Assembly (NCBI GenBank): GCA_018433885.1 | Contig: JAHDQK010000017.1 | Location: forward strand, 1 to 48,762 | From: Candidatus Cloacimonadota bacterium | GTDB lineage: Bacteria > Cloacimonadota > Cloacimonadia > Cloacimonadales > Cloacimonadaceae | Length of the DNA stretch: 48,762 nucleotides | Direction of reading: 5' to 3' | Shown here: positions 9,181 through 17,589 of the stretch, in pieces | Layout of the letters: each line of letters opens with the position of its first letter | How positions within the stretch are numbered: the stretch's first letter is position 1 | The notes under the pieces: model-generated | What the model was told of the DNA's origin: nothing | Databases searched by the model: none | What the model saw: the letters and a program-made list of their open reading frames with translations, nothing else | Made by a program: the position numbers and the translations under genes

Positions 9181-9510
9181 GTGTCAAGAGAAATAATTCT
9201 CGGAACATTTACAAATGCCGATGCGAAACCACGTGGATTGCCGGAGGATACTGGTTAAGCTATTGCGAAACATAGCGATAAGTATGTGGAGGAAGCTCCA
9301 CAGATTGCGGATGAGATCTTGCGTAAGTAGCTGGGTTATTCATGGTTTTCGCTTCTTTGTCATGATGAACAAGGTCAGTTTTCTGGGTTATCATGTGCGG
9401 AGTCTGGCAGTTGTTTTACACTCCCTCTTGCATATCCTAAGGATTCTTGGCTCAACCCAAACAAAAGAATTAGGAAGATGGTCTATAGATATCCGGAAAT
9501 TCAGGCTTGA
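9181..9510 (+). pseudogene. Possible decayed gene of unknown function
   Basis: One plus-strand frame from the GTG at 9181 to the TGA at 9508 reads like protein over about 108 codons but is interrupted by two in-frame stops, TAA at 9256-9258 and TAG at 9319-9321. Translated pieces include VSREIILGTFTNADAKPRG, AIAKHSDKYVEEAPQIADE and YPKDSWLNPNKRIRKMVYRY. Their composition looks more natural than the competing open frame at 9215-9562, which is rich in Arg, Cys, Trp and His. I do not recognise the family. The end of the frame runs directly into the promoter of the next gene. Chance remains a real alternative. Confidence 0.3.
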
Positions 9511-9534
9511 CAAATTTTTCTTGGTTTACATTAT
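9507..9534 (+). promoter_or_regulatory. Promoter of the histidine kinase gene
   Basis: A perfect TTGACA (9507-9512) is followed after 16 bases by CATTAT (9529-9534). Transcription would begin around 9541-9543, on or next to the ATG at 9543. There is no ribosome-binding site, so the mRNA may be leaderless. Confidence 0.5.
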
Positions 9535-9542
9535 TGCAGTCT

Positions 9543-10718
9543 ATGGAGAAGAAAGAAACTAGTAATAGCTCAAATGACCTGTTCGATGTGATCGGGTCGC
9601 AGCCGGGGGGGATAACCCCGGAACTTTTACCAAACCTGATGCACAATCTGCCGGGCATGGCATATCGTTGTAAAAACGACTCCAAGTGGTCGATGCTTTT
9701 TATCTCGGAAGGCAGCGTGGAGCTCACGGGTTATCATTCTTTCGAGCTATTGCACAATAAGATCATCAGCTACGATGACCTTATAGTAGAGGAAGATCGC
9801 CATTTTGTGCGAGAGACGATTAACACCGCGGTGGTAAAGCGGACTCAGTTTCAGATGGAGTATCGTATCCAGCACAAGGACGGTAGCCTCCGGTGGGTTT
9901 GGGAAAAGGGTAACGCGGTATATGATAAACATCATAACCCGATCTTCCTGGATGGGTTTATCACGGATGTAAGCTTGCGCCGCAAGGCAGAAGAGGATCT
10001 GAAGCAGGCAGCGCAAAACCTGGTGGAATTGAACGGGATGAAGGATCGTTTCTTCTCGATTCTAGCCCACGATCTTCAGAACCCCGTATATGCCATTATC
10101 TCGTTATCGGAGTTTGTAGCAGAGAATTTCAATAGCTTTGGCAGGGCTGAGATCGAAGACGCCTTGCTTCAGGTTCACAGTGCCGCGCGGGGGGTTTATA
10201 CGCTTTTGGAGAACCTTTTGGACTGGGCGAGGTTGCAATCCGGGCAGATCGTTCCTCAAAAGGAGTATGTGTCTCTGGTAAAGGCTACCAATTATGCCTT
10301 GGACCACTATCGTAAGGCAGCATCTCAGAAAGGAATAGATCTTAAGTTTGATTTTGAGCAGGATTTGATGGTCAATTGCGATATACGCCTGCTCTCCTCC
10401 ATCATCCGGAATTTACTATCAAACGCCATCAAGTATTCGTATCCCAAGAGTGTGGTGCATGTGCGTCTGCGGTTTAGGGATAATGAAGCAGAGTTGTGCG
10501 TGGAAGATAATGGGGTGGGGATCTCGCGCAAACATCTGCAAAAGTTGTTTCGGATAGATAACGATCTCCGGCAATATGGCACATCAAACGAATCCGGAAG
10601 CGGTCTGGGCTTGATTTTGGTGGATAACTATTCCCGGTTGATGGGGATGACGATTAAAGTAGAAAGCAAGCTAAACCACGGCAGCAAGTTCCGACTGCTG
10701 ATTCCGGGTAGAATTTGA
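9543..10718 (+). CDS. Soluble PAS-domain sensor histidine kinase
   Basis: This 391-aa histidine kinase has no membrane segment or signal peptide, so it should sense something in the cytoplasm. A PAS domain runs from about 33 to 148, with a PAC-like end (EYRIQHKDGSLRWVWEKGNAV). The HisKA helix has the phospho-acceptor H176 in FFSILAHDLQNP. The ATPase domain shows the N box NLLSNAIKYS (N290-N294), G1 VEDNGVGIS and G2 GSGLGL. The frame opens earlier at a TTG that is part of the -35 box, so I start at the ATG at 9543. No response regulator lies next to it, which makes it an orphan kinase in this window. Confidence 0.9.
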   Translation: MEKKETSNSSNDLFDVIGSQPGGITPELLPNLMHNLPGMAYRCKNDSKWSMLFISEGSVELTGYHSFELLHNKIISYDDLIVEEDRHFVRETINTAVVKRTQFQMEYRIQHKDGSLRWVWEKGNAVYDKHHNPIFLDGFITDVSLRRKAEEDLKQAAQNLVELNGMKDRFFSILAHDLQNPVYAIISLSEFVAENFNSFGRAEIEDALLQVHSAARGVYTLLENLLDWARLQSGQIVPQKEYVSLVKATNYALDHYRKAASQKGIDLKFDFEQDLMVNCDIRLLSSIIRNLLSNAIKYSYPKSVVHVRLRFRDNEAELCVEDNGVGISRKHLQKLFRIDNDLRQYGTSNESGSGLGLILVDNYSRLMGMTIKVESKLNHGSKFRLLIPGRI

Positions 10719-10746
10719 TTGACGCTAAGGCAGGTTTAAAAAACAA
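10719..10746 (+). promoter_or_regulatory. Candidate promoter before the PtsN-like gene
   Basis: TTGACG (10719-10724) and AACAAT (10741-10746) are 16 bases apart, directly after the kinase stop and about 30 bp before the next ATG. The -10 matches four of six consensus positions. The following genes could equally be transcribed from the kinase promoter. Confidence 0.35.
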
Positions 10747-10775
10747 TGCGTCTCATCACAAAAGCATGGTAGGAT

Positions 10776-11249
10776 ATGAACAAATTATTCAAACCTGATT
10801 TGGTTCGCATCGTTGATGCGTTTGCTACAAAAGGCGAATGCCTGAACTATATGGCGGAGCTTTTATCTGCCAGCGACTGCCTAAGCTTTCCGGATCGCTA
10901 TCTGGCGGCAGTGAAAGGACGTGAAGAGATTATGAGCACCGGGATCGGCAGGGGAGTGGCAATTCCCCACGCCAGAGATCTCACCGTGAGTAGCCTCAGG
11001 ATAGCCGTGTGTAAAATCCGGTGCGCGTTGGACTTTCAATCTGTAGATGGAGAACCGGTAAATCTGGTCTTTATGATCGCCGTGCCCCAGAACTCGAACC
11101 AGGAATATATGCGGATTTTAAAGAATCTATCAGAGTTCCTGCGGAACGACGAAAACCGCACCTTGCTCTTGAATGCAGGGTCGGATATGGAGTTATACAA
11201 TTATGTTCATAAAATTGAAGACATTATTTGCGCTTCTGTTGCTGATTAG
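10776..11249 (+). CDS. ptsN: PTS EIIA type-2 domain protein (PtsN-like)
   Basis: This 157-aa protein is a stand-alone EIIA of the fructose/nitrogen-PTS type. The phospho-acceptor histidine is H65 in GRGVAIPHAR, the family signature, preceded by the VKGREEIMSTGIG loop. Such proteins usually regulate rather than transport sugar. No EIIB or EIIC is present here. A ribosome-binding site GGTAGGA lies just before the ATG. Its last 47 bases overlap the signal-peptide region of the next gene in another frame. The length is normal for PtsN, so the overlap does not look like a frameshift artefact. Confidence 0.9.
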   Translation: MNKLFKPDLVRIVDAFATKGECLNYMAELLSASDCLSFPDRYLAAVKGREEIMSTGIGRGVAIPHARDLTVSSLRIAVCKIRCALDFQSVDGEPVNLVFMIAVPQNSNQEYMRILKNLSEFLRNDENRTLLLNAGSDMELYNYVHKIEDIICASVAD

Positions 11250-12162
11250 CCTTTCCTCTTTGTCCGCTCAGAACGAAGATGCAGGTAGCACCGGGTTCAA
11301 CACCCTGAAGCTAATCTACGGTGCCCGCAGTATGGCGATGGGCGCTGGAGGAATAGGCATCCCCGCAAATCACGAAGGCTTGAACCAAAATCCCGCAACC
11401 ATCCTGCGCGCAGAACAACAGAGCTTGAGCAGCACCTTTATGGATCATCTGGTGGGCAGCGGCGGAGGAAGAATCTCCTATGTATATCCCAAAAACATCT
11501 ACGAAGCTTATGCCGCCGCGATTAGCTATTGGAATAGCGGAGCGATGGACCGCACGGAACTAAGCCCTACGGGAGAGCTGGTGGAAACCGGGGAAACATT
11601 TGGAGCTCAGAGCATGGTGGCAGAAGTATCCGCTTCGCGTTTTGTAAGCCCGGCGCTGGATATCGGGGCAAGCTTGAAATTTATCTACGACAGCATCGAT
11701 GGCTATTCCGCAAGTGCGGCAATGGTGGATCTGGGAGCTTTGCACCACACCGCGAACCCAAAGATAAAAGTGGGCTTGGCATTAAGAAACGTGGGATTCC
11801 AGACATCTTACTATACAGATTCCAAATTCAAAGAACATCTGCCGTTTACTTATGGCGCGGGCTTATCCATGCAAATGCAAGAAAACCTTTTGGGTGCAAT
11901 TGATGTGGGAAAAGCCAATGGCGAGAACATCACCCTGAAACTTGGAATGGAGTATGGCATCTCGGATGCCTTCACCCTAAGAGGTGGTTTTAGAAGCAAT
12001 GCCGGGGATTACCAGATGGGTGGGATAGCCGGCTATACTTCGGGGATCAGCCTGGGTTTGGGCTGGAAGATACGTTCCTGGAATCTGGACTACGCCGTTG
12101 CTTCTTATGGCGACCTTGGCATCAGCAATCAACTGAGTTTGAGATACAATCTTTCTAACTGA
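11203..12162 (+). CDS. PorV/PorQ-like outer-membrane barrel protein
   Basis: This is a 319-aa exported protein. A signal peptide (FIKLKTLFALLLLISLSSLSAQ) precedes the family's typical N-terminal segment LKLIYGARSMAMGAGGIG followed by NPATI. Many Gly- and aromatic-rich alternating strands follow, up to LSLRYNLS at the C-terminus, as expected for a barrel of the UPF0164/PorV-PorQ superfamily. PorV helps deliver or attach cargo of the type IX secretion system, but this superfamily is broad and the exact role cannot be read here. I chose the ATG at 11203, with GGAG about ten bases before it, over an upstream in-frame ATG lacking a signal peptide start. It overlaps ptsN by 47 bases. Confidence 0.75.
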   Translation: MFIKLKTLFALLLLISLSSLSAQNEDAGSTGFNTLKLIYGARSMAMGAGGIGIPANHEGLNQNPATILRAEQQSLSSTFMDHLVGSGGGRISYVYPKNIYEAYAAAISYWNSGAMDRTELSPTGELVETGETFGAQSMVAEVSASRFVSPALDIGASLKFIYDSIDGYSASAAMVDLGALHHTANPKIKVGLALRNVGFQTSYYTDSKFKEHLPFTYGAGLSMQMQENLLGAIDVGKANGENITLKLGMEYGISDAFTLRGGFRSNAGDYQMGGIAGYTSGISLGLGWKIRSWNLDYAVASYGDLGISNQLSLRYNLSN

Positions 12163-12176
12163 TAAAAGGATGAATT

Positions 12177-14276
12177 TTGCACACCTTTCTATTTGAACTG
12201 GGTATGGAGGAATTGCCGGATAACGTGATAGTTCCGGCTATCGAAAACCTGAAGACATCTCTGGAGAAATTGCTGGAGCAGGAGAATCTGGAATATGGCG
12301 CGATCGAAATTGCGTCCAGCCCCAGGCGCCTCGCGCTATCTGTAACCGGGCTTGCCGAGAAGCAAAACGATGTGGAGGTCTGTAAACTGGGACCATCGGT
12401 GAATATCGCTTTGGACTCTGGGAACGAACTTACCAAGGCAGGTGAAGGATTTCTGCGCAAAAGCGGGGGCAGCAGAGAAGATATCTATATCCAAACCACA
12501 GATAAAGGCGATTTTATTGCGGTGAAATATCTGCAAACCGGAAAGATATGTTCTGAAATCCTCAGAGATTGGATCATTAGCGCGATAGGTGCAGTTCCGC
12601 TACCCAAGAAAATGATCTGGAAAGATAAGAATTTAGCCTTCTCCAGACCAATCCGGTGGATCGTGGCGATGTGGGATTCCCAAGTGATCGAGCTGGACTA
12701 TATGGGTATCAAGTCCGATAGAATCAGCTATGGAAACCGCTATCTGGGCATGGATCGCAAGGTTACCATTCCCCAAGCCTCTGCCTATAAGGATATTCTT
12801 AGGGAAAACCGGGTGGTTGCAGTTCGAGAAGAGCGCCGCGGGATGATCCTCACGCAGTTTGAAGAGTTGTTCAAGGATTCCATATATAGGGTAAGGGAAG
12901 ATGAACGGCTTCTGGATACTGTCTGCAATCTGGTGGAATATCCCTACGCTGTGATTGGGGAATTTGCACCCAGTTTTTTGAGCTTGCCAGAAAAGATCAT
13001 CACCTCTACAATCAGCCAAAATCAGAAGTACTTCTCTGTGTATGATGAGTGCGACAAGCTTACCAACCGCTTTGTCTTCGTTTCAAACGGAGATCCGGAG
13101 TTTAGCGAGATTATCCGCAACGGTAATGAAAAAGTAGTGGCGGCAAGGTTGGAAGATGCCCACTGGTTTTTTGCCGAAGACACTAAGCGGAGCCTGGAGT
13201 CGTATGTCCCGCAGTTGCGCGATGTGGTATTTCAATCCCGCCTTGGCACTCTAGCGGATAAAACCGAGAGGGTGGAAAAGCTCTGTGCCTGGATATGTGA
13301 AAGCATTGATCTGGATGAAACATCCCGCCGCAAAGCCCAACGCACGGCAAAGCTCTGCAAAGCGGATTTGGTGACCCTGATGTTGGGAGAGAAAGAATTT
13401 ACCAAGCTTCAGGGTTATATGGGTATGCAGTATGCCCTTGCTGGTGGGGAAGATCCCGAAGTGGCTCAGGGCATATATGAGCACTATATGCCACGTGGCA
13501 GCAACGATGGATTGCCGGAAACCCTGTATGGAGCTATTTGTGCTGTGGCAGACAAACTGGACACCGTATGCGGGATAATCGGAGTGGGGCTGATGCCTAC
13601 CGGAAGTGCGGATCCTTTTGCTTTGCGCCGAGCTGCCGGAGGAGTGGTGCAGATCCTAGCCGATCGGGCTTGGATGATGGATCTGGATTTGTTAATCGAG
13701 CAGGCTTTTACATTGATCCAGAACAGCATTGTTCTTGAGGCCGATGCTTTGCCCAAGATCAAGAACTTCTTCGCGCAACGGGTGAGCTGGCTGTTGAAAG
13801 AACTCGGCATCAGCTACGATGTCTGCGCCAGCGTAATGCAGGCCGGATACACCTGTTTGCCGCATCTTATCGCCAGAGCTAGGGCATTGGAAGATTTGAG
13901 GCAGGACGAGCGTTTCATCCGCCTGGTTATTGGCTTCAAGAGGGTATCCAACATCATTTCCGCTAAGACAGATTTTGGTGATGCCGATCCTGCTGCTTTT
14001 GAAAGTGATGCCGAGAGATATCTGTTCTCCCAGCTTTCAGAGATGAGCGCAAGAGTGGATGATGCCCTGGAGCATGTGGACTATGGTAGGGCTTTACTTA
14101 TTTTAGTGGATTTCGGCAAGGTGATCGACAATTTCTTTGATCAGGTATTGGTGAATTGCGAAGATCAGCGTCTGCGGGATAACCGTTATGCCCTCTTAGC
14201 GGCTATCCGCAAGGAATTCATCAAGGTGGCGGATCTGTCTCTAATCGTAGTAGAATCTGAAACAAATGGAGAATAA
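12177..14276 (+). CDS. glyS: Glycyl-tRNA synthetase beta subunit
   Basis: This 699-aa protein is the beta chain of the tetrameric (alpha2beta2) glycyl-tRNA synthetase. The N-terminal FLFELGMEELPDNVI matches the family start (E-G/M-EELP), and the C-terminal ARALEDLRQDERF and VIGFKRVSNI are typical. The start is a TTG: the family's N-terminus begins there, AAAAGGA lies about eight bases upstream, and the nearby ATG at 12170 is in another frame. The alpha subunit gene glyQ, often adjacent, is not in this window. The pta gene follows without a gap. Confidence 0.96.
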   Translation: MHTFLFELGMEELPDNVIVPAIENLKTSLEKLLEQENLEYGAIEIASSPRRLALSVTGLAEKQNDVEVCKLGPSVNIALDSGNELTKAGEGFLRKSGGSREDIYIQTTDKGDFIAVKYLQTGKICSEILRDWIISAIGAVPLPKKMIWKDKNLAFSRPIRWIVAMWDSQVIELDYMGIKSDRISYGNRYLGMDRKVTIPQASAYKDILRENRVVAVREERRGMILTQFEELFKDSIYRVREDERLLDTVCNLVEYPYAVIGEFAPSFLSLPEKIITSTISQNQKYFSVYDECDKLTNRFVFVSNGDPEFSEIIRNGNEKVVAARLEDAHWFFAEDTKRSLESYVPQLRDVVFQSRLGTLADKTERVEKLCAWICESIDLDETSRRKAQRTAKLCKADLVTLMLGEKEFTKLQGYMGMQYALAGGEDPEVAQGIYEHYMPRGSNDGLPETLYGAICAVADKLDTVCGIIGVGLMPTGSADPFALRRAAGGVVQILADRAWMMDLDLLIEQAFTLIQNSIVLEADALPKIKNFFAQRVSWLLKELGISYDVCASVMQAGYTCLPHLIARARALEDLRQDERFIRLVIGFKRVSNIISAKTDFGDADPAAFESDAERYLFSQLSEMSARVDDALEHVDYGRALLILVDFGKVIDNFFDQVLVNCEDQRLRDNRYALLAAIRKEFIKVADLSLIVVESETNGE

Positions 14277-15263
14277 ATGCATATCCTCGAAGTTTTAAAA
14301 AACCGGGCTACCGCATTTGGCGGTAGCATTGTATTGCCGGAATCCGGTGATCCCAGAACCTTGGCAGCCGCAGCAAGCTTGGCATGCCAGAAGATCGCCA
14401 AAGTAATCCTGTTGGGAGCTCCTGCAGAAATCCTGAAAAACGCCGCCTCTTTAGGCGCGGACATCTCGTTATGTGAGATCATCGATCCCCAAAGCAGTTC
14501 CTTGCTTCCGGAGTTTGCGGATACTTTCTACGAACGCCGCAAGGAGAAGGGGCTAAGCCCGGAAGGTGCACTGGAAGCCATGCAGAACCCGCTTTATTTT
14601 GGAGCTATGTTGGTAAAGAAAGGCATTGCCTCCGGCATGGTGGCGGGTGCGGCAAATACCACCGCCGATGTATTGCGAGCCGCTCTGCAGGTCGTGGGTG
14701 TGATGCCGGGATTGAAGACCGTTTCCTCCACATTTATCATGGTATCCCCTCGCGTGGATGATCCTACATATCTCTTCGCGGATTGCGCAGTAGTGCCCAA
14801 CCCCACCGCCGAGCAATTGGCTGATATCGCCAGCTCCACGGCCCAAACCCGCCGCTCAATACTGAGCGACGAACCTTTTGTAGCTCTGTTGTCTTTCTCC
14901 ACAAAAGGCAGTGCGGAGCACGAGTTGGTAGAAAAAGTGCAAACAGCGAAGTCCATATTGGATAGCCGTCAGGTAGATTTTGCCTACGATGGCGAACTGC
15001 AGCTTGATGCCGCGATCGTGGAGAAAGTGGCAAAGAGCAAAGCACCTGGCAGCAAGGTTGCAGGGCATGCCAACACGTTGGTGTTTCCGGATCTTCAGGC
15101 TGGCAATATCGGCTACAAACTGGTGCAACGTCTGGGTGGATACGAAGCGATCGGCCCCATCATCCAAGGGCTTGCCGCTCCCATCTGCGATCTTTCCAGG
15201 GGCTGCTCCACTGAGGATATCGTGAATACCGCGATCCTTGTGCTACTAATGTCTCAAAAATAA
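14277..15263 (+). CDS. pta: Phosphate acetyltransferase
   Basis: This 328-aa short-form phosphotransacetylase interconverts acetyl-CoA and acetyl phosphate. Conserved blocks include IVLPESGDPRTLAAA near the N-terminus, MVAGAANTTADVLRAALQ, VVPNPTAEQLADIA, LSFSTKGSAEH and the C-terminal NIGYKLVQRLGG with DLSRGCS. It lacks the DRTGG regulatory extension of the long form. The ATG directly follows the glyS stop, with GGAG just before it. No acetate kinase gene is adjacent. A phosphate butyryltransferase would be the main alternative, but the C-terminal blocks match Pta better. Confidence 0.92.
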   Translation: MHILEVLKNRATAFGGSIVLPESGDPRTLAAAASLACQKIAKVILLGAPAEILKNAASLGADISLCEIIDPQSSSLLPEFADTFYERRKEKGLSPEGALEAMQNPLYFGAMLVKKGIASGMVAGAANTTADVLRAALQVVGVMPGLKTVSSTFIMVSPRVDDPTYLFADCAVVPNPTAEQLADIASSTAQTRRSILSDEPFVALLSFSTKGSAEHELVEKVQTAKSILDSRQVDFAYDGELQLDAAIVEKVAKSKAPGSKVAGHANTLVFPDLQAGNIGYKLVQRLGGYEAIGPIIQGLAAPICDLSRGCSTEDIVNTAILVLLMSQK

Positions 15264-15284
15264 AAAAAGATATAGGGGGAGAAG

Positions 15285-16487
15285 ATGGCTATCAAGCTAT
15301 CCAACCGCACCAAATTGATCAAACCCTCGCCCACTTTGAGCCTTTCCGCAAAAGCAACCCAGATGAGGCAGGCGGGGATCGATGTAGTAAACTTTGGAGT
15401 AGGAGAGCCGGATTTCAATACTCCGGAATACATCAAGGCTGCCGCTCATAAGGCGATTGATGCCAATTTCACACGCTATACCGCCAACGCAGGGATCATC
15501 GAGCTGCGCGAGGCTATCGCCGCGAAACTTATGCGCGACAACGGTCTTAGCTATTCACCCAAAGATATCTTGGTATCTCCGGGAGCAAAGGCTTCAATTT
15601 TAAACATTCTTATCGCGGTCTGCGATACCGATGATCAGGTTTTGATTCCCGTTCCGTATTGGGTTACGTATCCTTACCAGACTCTGATGGCGGATGCCGT
15701 TCCGGTGTATATCCAGACCGAAGTTTCCGAAGGGTACAAGATCCAACCTCAAGCTTTGCAGGAAGCCATCGACGATAGCCCCTGCGCCAAAGTGTTGATC
15801 CTGAACTCGCCCAGCAACCCCACTGGGGCAGTTTACAGCCGCGAAGAACTGGAAACTATAGCAGAGATTTGCGTAAAGAACGACATCCTGATCATCTCGG
15901 ACGAGATCTATGAAAGATTGGTTTACGACGATGTAAAACATGTCTCCATCGCCTCCATCAGTCAAGAGGCAAAAGATCATACTGTGATCGTCAATGGAGT
16001 ATCAAAGGCTTACGCGATGACCGGCTGGAGGCTTGGTTATGCAGCGGGACCCAGCCACATCATCAATGCCGCTGGCAGAGTTCAGGAGCATACAACCTCC
16101 TGCGTGAATTCTATCACTCAAAAAGCTTGCGTTACGGCACTTAATGATGAAGACGATTCCATCGAAAACATGCGCAAAGAGTTCTGGAAACGCAGGGACT
16201 ATATGTATGATATGCTGATGAAGATCCCAAACGTGGTGTGCAAGAAGCCCCAAGGCGCATTCTACATCATGCCGGATATCAGCTGGTATCTCGCTAATAA
16301 CAAAATAGGAATCAAGACGGCTGCTCATTTTTGCGATCAGCTTCTGGAAAAATATCATGTGGCAATGGTGGATGGCGGTTCATTCGGCGTGAAAGGAACA
16401 GTCCGCTTCTCCTATGCCAACAGCATGGAAAACATCAACAAAGGCGTTACTCGCTTTACTGAATTTCTCAAGGAGATCAGTTCGTGA
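15285..16487 (+). CDS. Class I aminotransferase (aspartate/prephenate type)
   Basis: This 400-aa PLP-dependent fold-type I aminotransferase resembles bacterial aspartate aminotransferases of the 1b subgroup. Visible motifs are VNFGVGEPDFNTP at 36-47, the Tyr/Trp substrate region PVPYWVTYP (122-130), LNSPSNPTGAVY (173-184) with the cofactor Asn, ISDEIYE (204-210) and the Schiff-base lysine K241 in NGVSKAYAMTGWRLGY. It probably makes aspartate or glutamate and may also use prephenate. A GGGGAGAAG site precedes the ATG. Confidence 0.92.
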   Translation: MAIKLSNRTKLIKPSPTLSLSAKATQMRQAGIDVVNFGVGEPDFNTPEYIKAAAHKAIDANFTRYTANAGIIELREAIAAKLMRDNGLSYSPKDILVSPGAKASILNILIAVCDTDDQVLIPVPYWVTYPYQTLMADAVPVYIQTEVSEGYKIQPQALQEAIDDSPCAKVLILNSPSNPTGAVYSREELETIAEICVKNDILIISDEIYERLVYDDVKHVSIASISQEAKDHTVIVNGVSKAYAMTGWRLGYAAGPSHIINAAGRVQEHTTSCVNSITQKACVTALNDEDDSIENMRKEFWKRRDYMYDMLMKIPNVVCKKPQGAFYIMPDISWYLANNKIGIKTAAHFCDQLLEKYHVAMVDGGSFGVKGTVRFSYANSMENINKGVTRFTEFLKEISS

Positions 16488-16699
16488 AAGACATGAACGA
16501 TCAGATCGAAGATCGTTGGCGTAGCCGCCGCAAGAAGGGTTACAACTGGCCCAAACTGATTGCCATGGTGTTGATACTGGTGGCTCTGTGGTACGCAAGT
16601 GTGACCTTGAAACGGATGGGCGACAACCAAACGATGATCATGACCGAAGAAACGGATTCACTTAGCACACCTGCCGGGCAAGCGGAGCCCAATCCGTGA
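16484..16699 (+). CDS. Small single-pass membrane protein, unknown
   Basis: This 71-aa protein is of a family I do not recognise. A basic, hydrophilic N-terminus (RWRSRRKKGYNWPK) leads into one membrane helix (LIAMVLILVALWYASVTL), then a 30-residue acidic, Ser/Thr/Pro tail. The positive-inside rule predicts a cytoplasmic N-terminus and a periplasmic tail. The start is GTG, overlapping the aminotransferase stop as GTGA, with AAGGAG eight bases upstream. It in turn overlaps the next gene by GTGA, so it is embedded in a coupled run and is very likely translated. The topology resembles small envelope-biogenesis proteins, but nothing in the sequence fixes a function. Confidence 0.75.
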   Translation: MKDMNDQIEDRWRSRRKKGYNWPKLIAMVLILVALWYASVTLKRMGDNQTMIMTEETDSLSTPAGQAEPNP

Positions 16700-17589
16700 G
16701 CCTGGTAGTAGTTGGCTCCATCGGTCTTGATACTATCAGCACACCTTCCGGCAGCGTCGTGGACGCTGTCGGGGGGTCGGCTGTGTATGCCTCTGTTTCC
16801 GCGTCTTACTTCACATCTGTAAATCTGATCGGAGTGGTAGGTATCGATTATCCGGATAGCGCGATTGATCTTCTCAGAAGACACGGCATAAATCTGGAAG
16901 GGCTGGAAATTGCCGAGGGCAAAACCTTTCGCTGGAAAGGTGAGTACCACGATCTGAACAAGGCAGAGACACTATCCACCGAGCTTAATGTTTTTGCAGA
17001 TTTTATCCCCAAACTGCCCCAAAATTGTATCAGTTGCCACAGTCTGCTACTGGCAAATATCCACCCCAGTCTGCAACTCAGGGTACTGGAAGAAACCCGG
17101 GTATATCATCATGTGGCATGCGATACTATGAATTTCTGGATCAATGGCTGCCCGGATGACCTGGCACAGGTGATAGGCAGGGTGCACATTGTTTTTATGA
17201 ACGAGGATGAGGTTAAGGCATTCACTGGAAAACACAATATCTTCAGCGCCGCACAGTCTGTTTTGGATATGGGTCCTACCCTAATCGTAGTGAAGCGTGG
17301 GGAATATGGAAGCGTTGCGCTTACCCGGGATTACATCCTCTTTGCTCCGGCATATCCCGTAAGGGAAGTAAAAGATCCTACGGGAGCAGGGGATACTTTT
17401 GCCGGGGCTTTCATGGCATGGCTGGAAGGGCATGCAGAGCTTTCTCGCGAGGTGGTCAGTCAAGCTCTGCGCTATGCCAGCGTAATGGCAGCCTTAAATG
17501 TAAGTGATTTCAGTGTAATGGGCATCTTGGATCTGCAGCGTGAATCCATCGAAAATCACAAGGAAAGATTATGCCGGATGACAATTTGA
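16696..17589 (+). CDS. PfkB-family carbohydrate kinase
   Basis: This 297-aa kinase has a ribokinase-like fold. The N-terminal VVVGSIGLDTI and AVGGSAVYAS correspond to the first PfkB signature. The C-terminal signature DPTGAGDTFAGAF carries the catalytic base D233 and the GAGD anion hole. The substrate cannot be read from the sequence and could be a sugar, nucleoside or sugar phosphate. The start is GTG overlapping the previous stop (GTGA). Its end overlaps purM by 19 bases, so translation of the two is probably linked, and a nucleoside substrate would make sense of that pairing. Confidence 0.88.
   Translation: MSLVVVGSIGLDTISTPSGSVVDAVGGSAVYASVSASYFTSVNLIGVVGIDYPDSAIDLLRRHGINLEGLEIAEGKTFRWKGEYHDLNKAETLSTELNVFADFIPKLPQNCISCHSLLLANIHPSLQLRVLEETRVYHHVACDTMNFWINGCPDDLAQVIGRVHIVFMNEDEVKAFTGKHNIFSAAQSVLDMGPTLIVVKRGEYGSVALTRDYILFAPAYPVREVKDPTGAGDTFAGAFMAWLEGHAELSREVVSQALRYASVMAALNVSDFSVMGILDLQRESIENHKERLCRMTI

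Noticed and set aside
9215-9562. 115-aa plus-strand open frame before the kinase
   Set aside because: Composition is rich in Arg, Cys, Trp and Met without any motif; another frame of the same DNA looks more protein-like.
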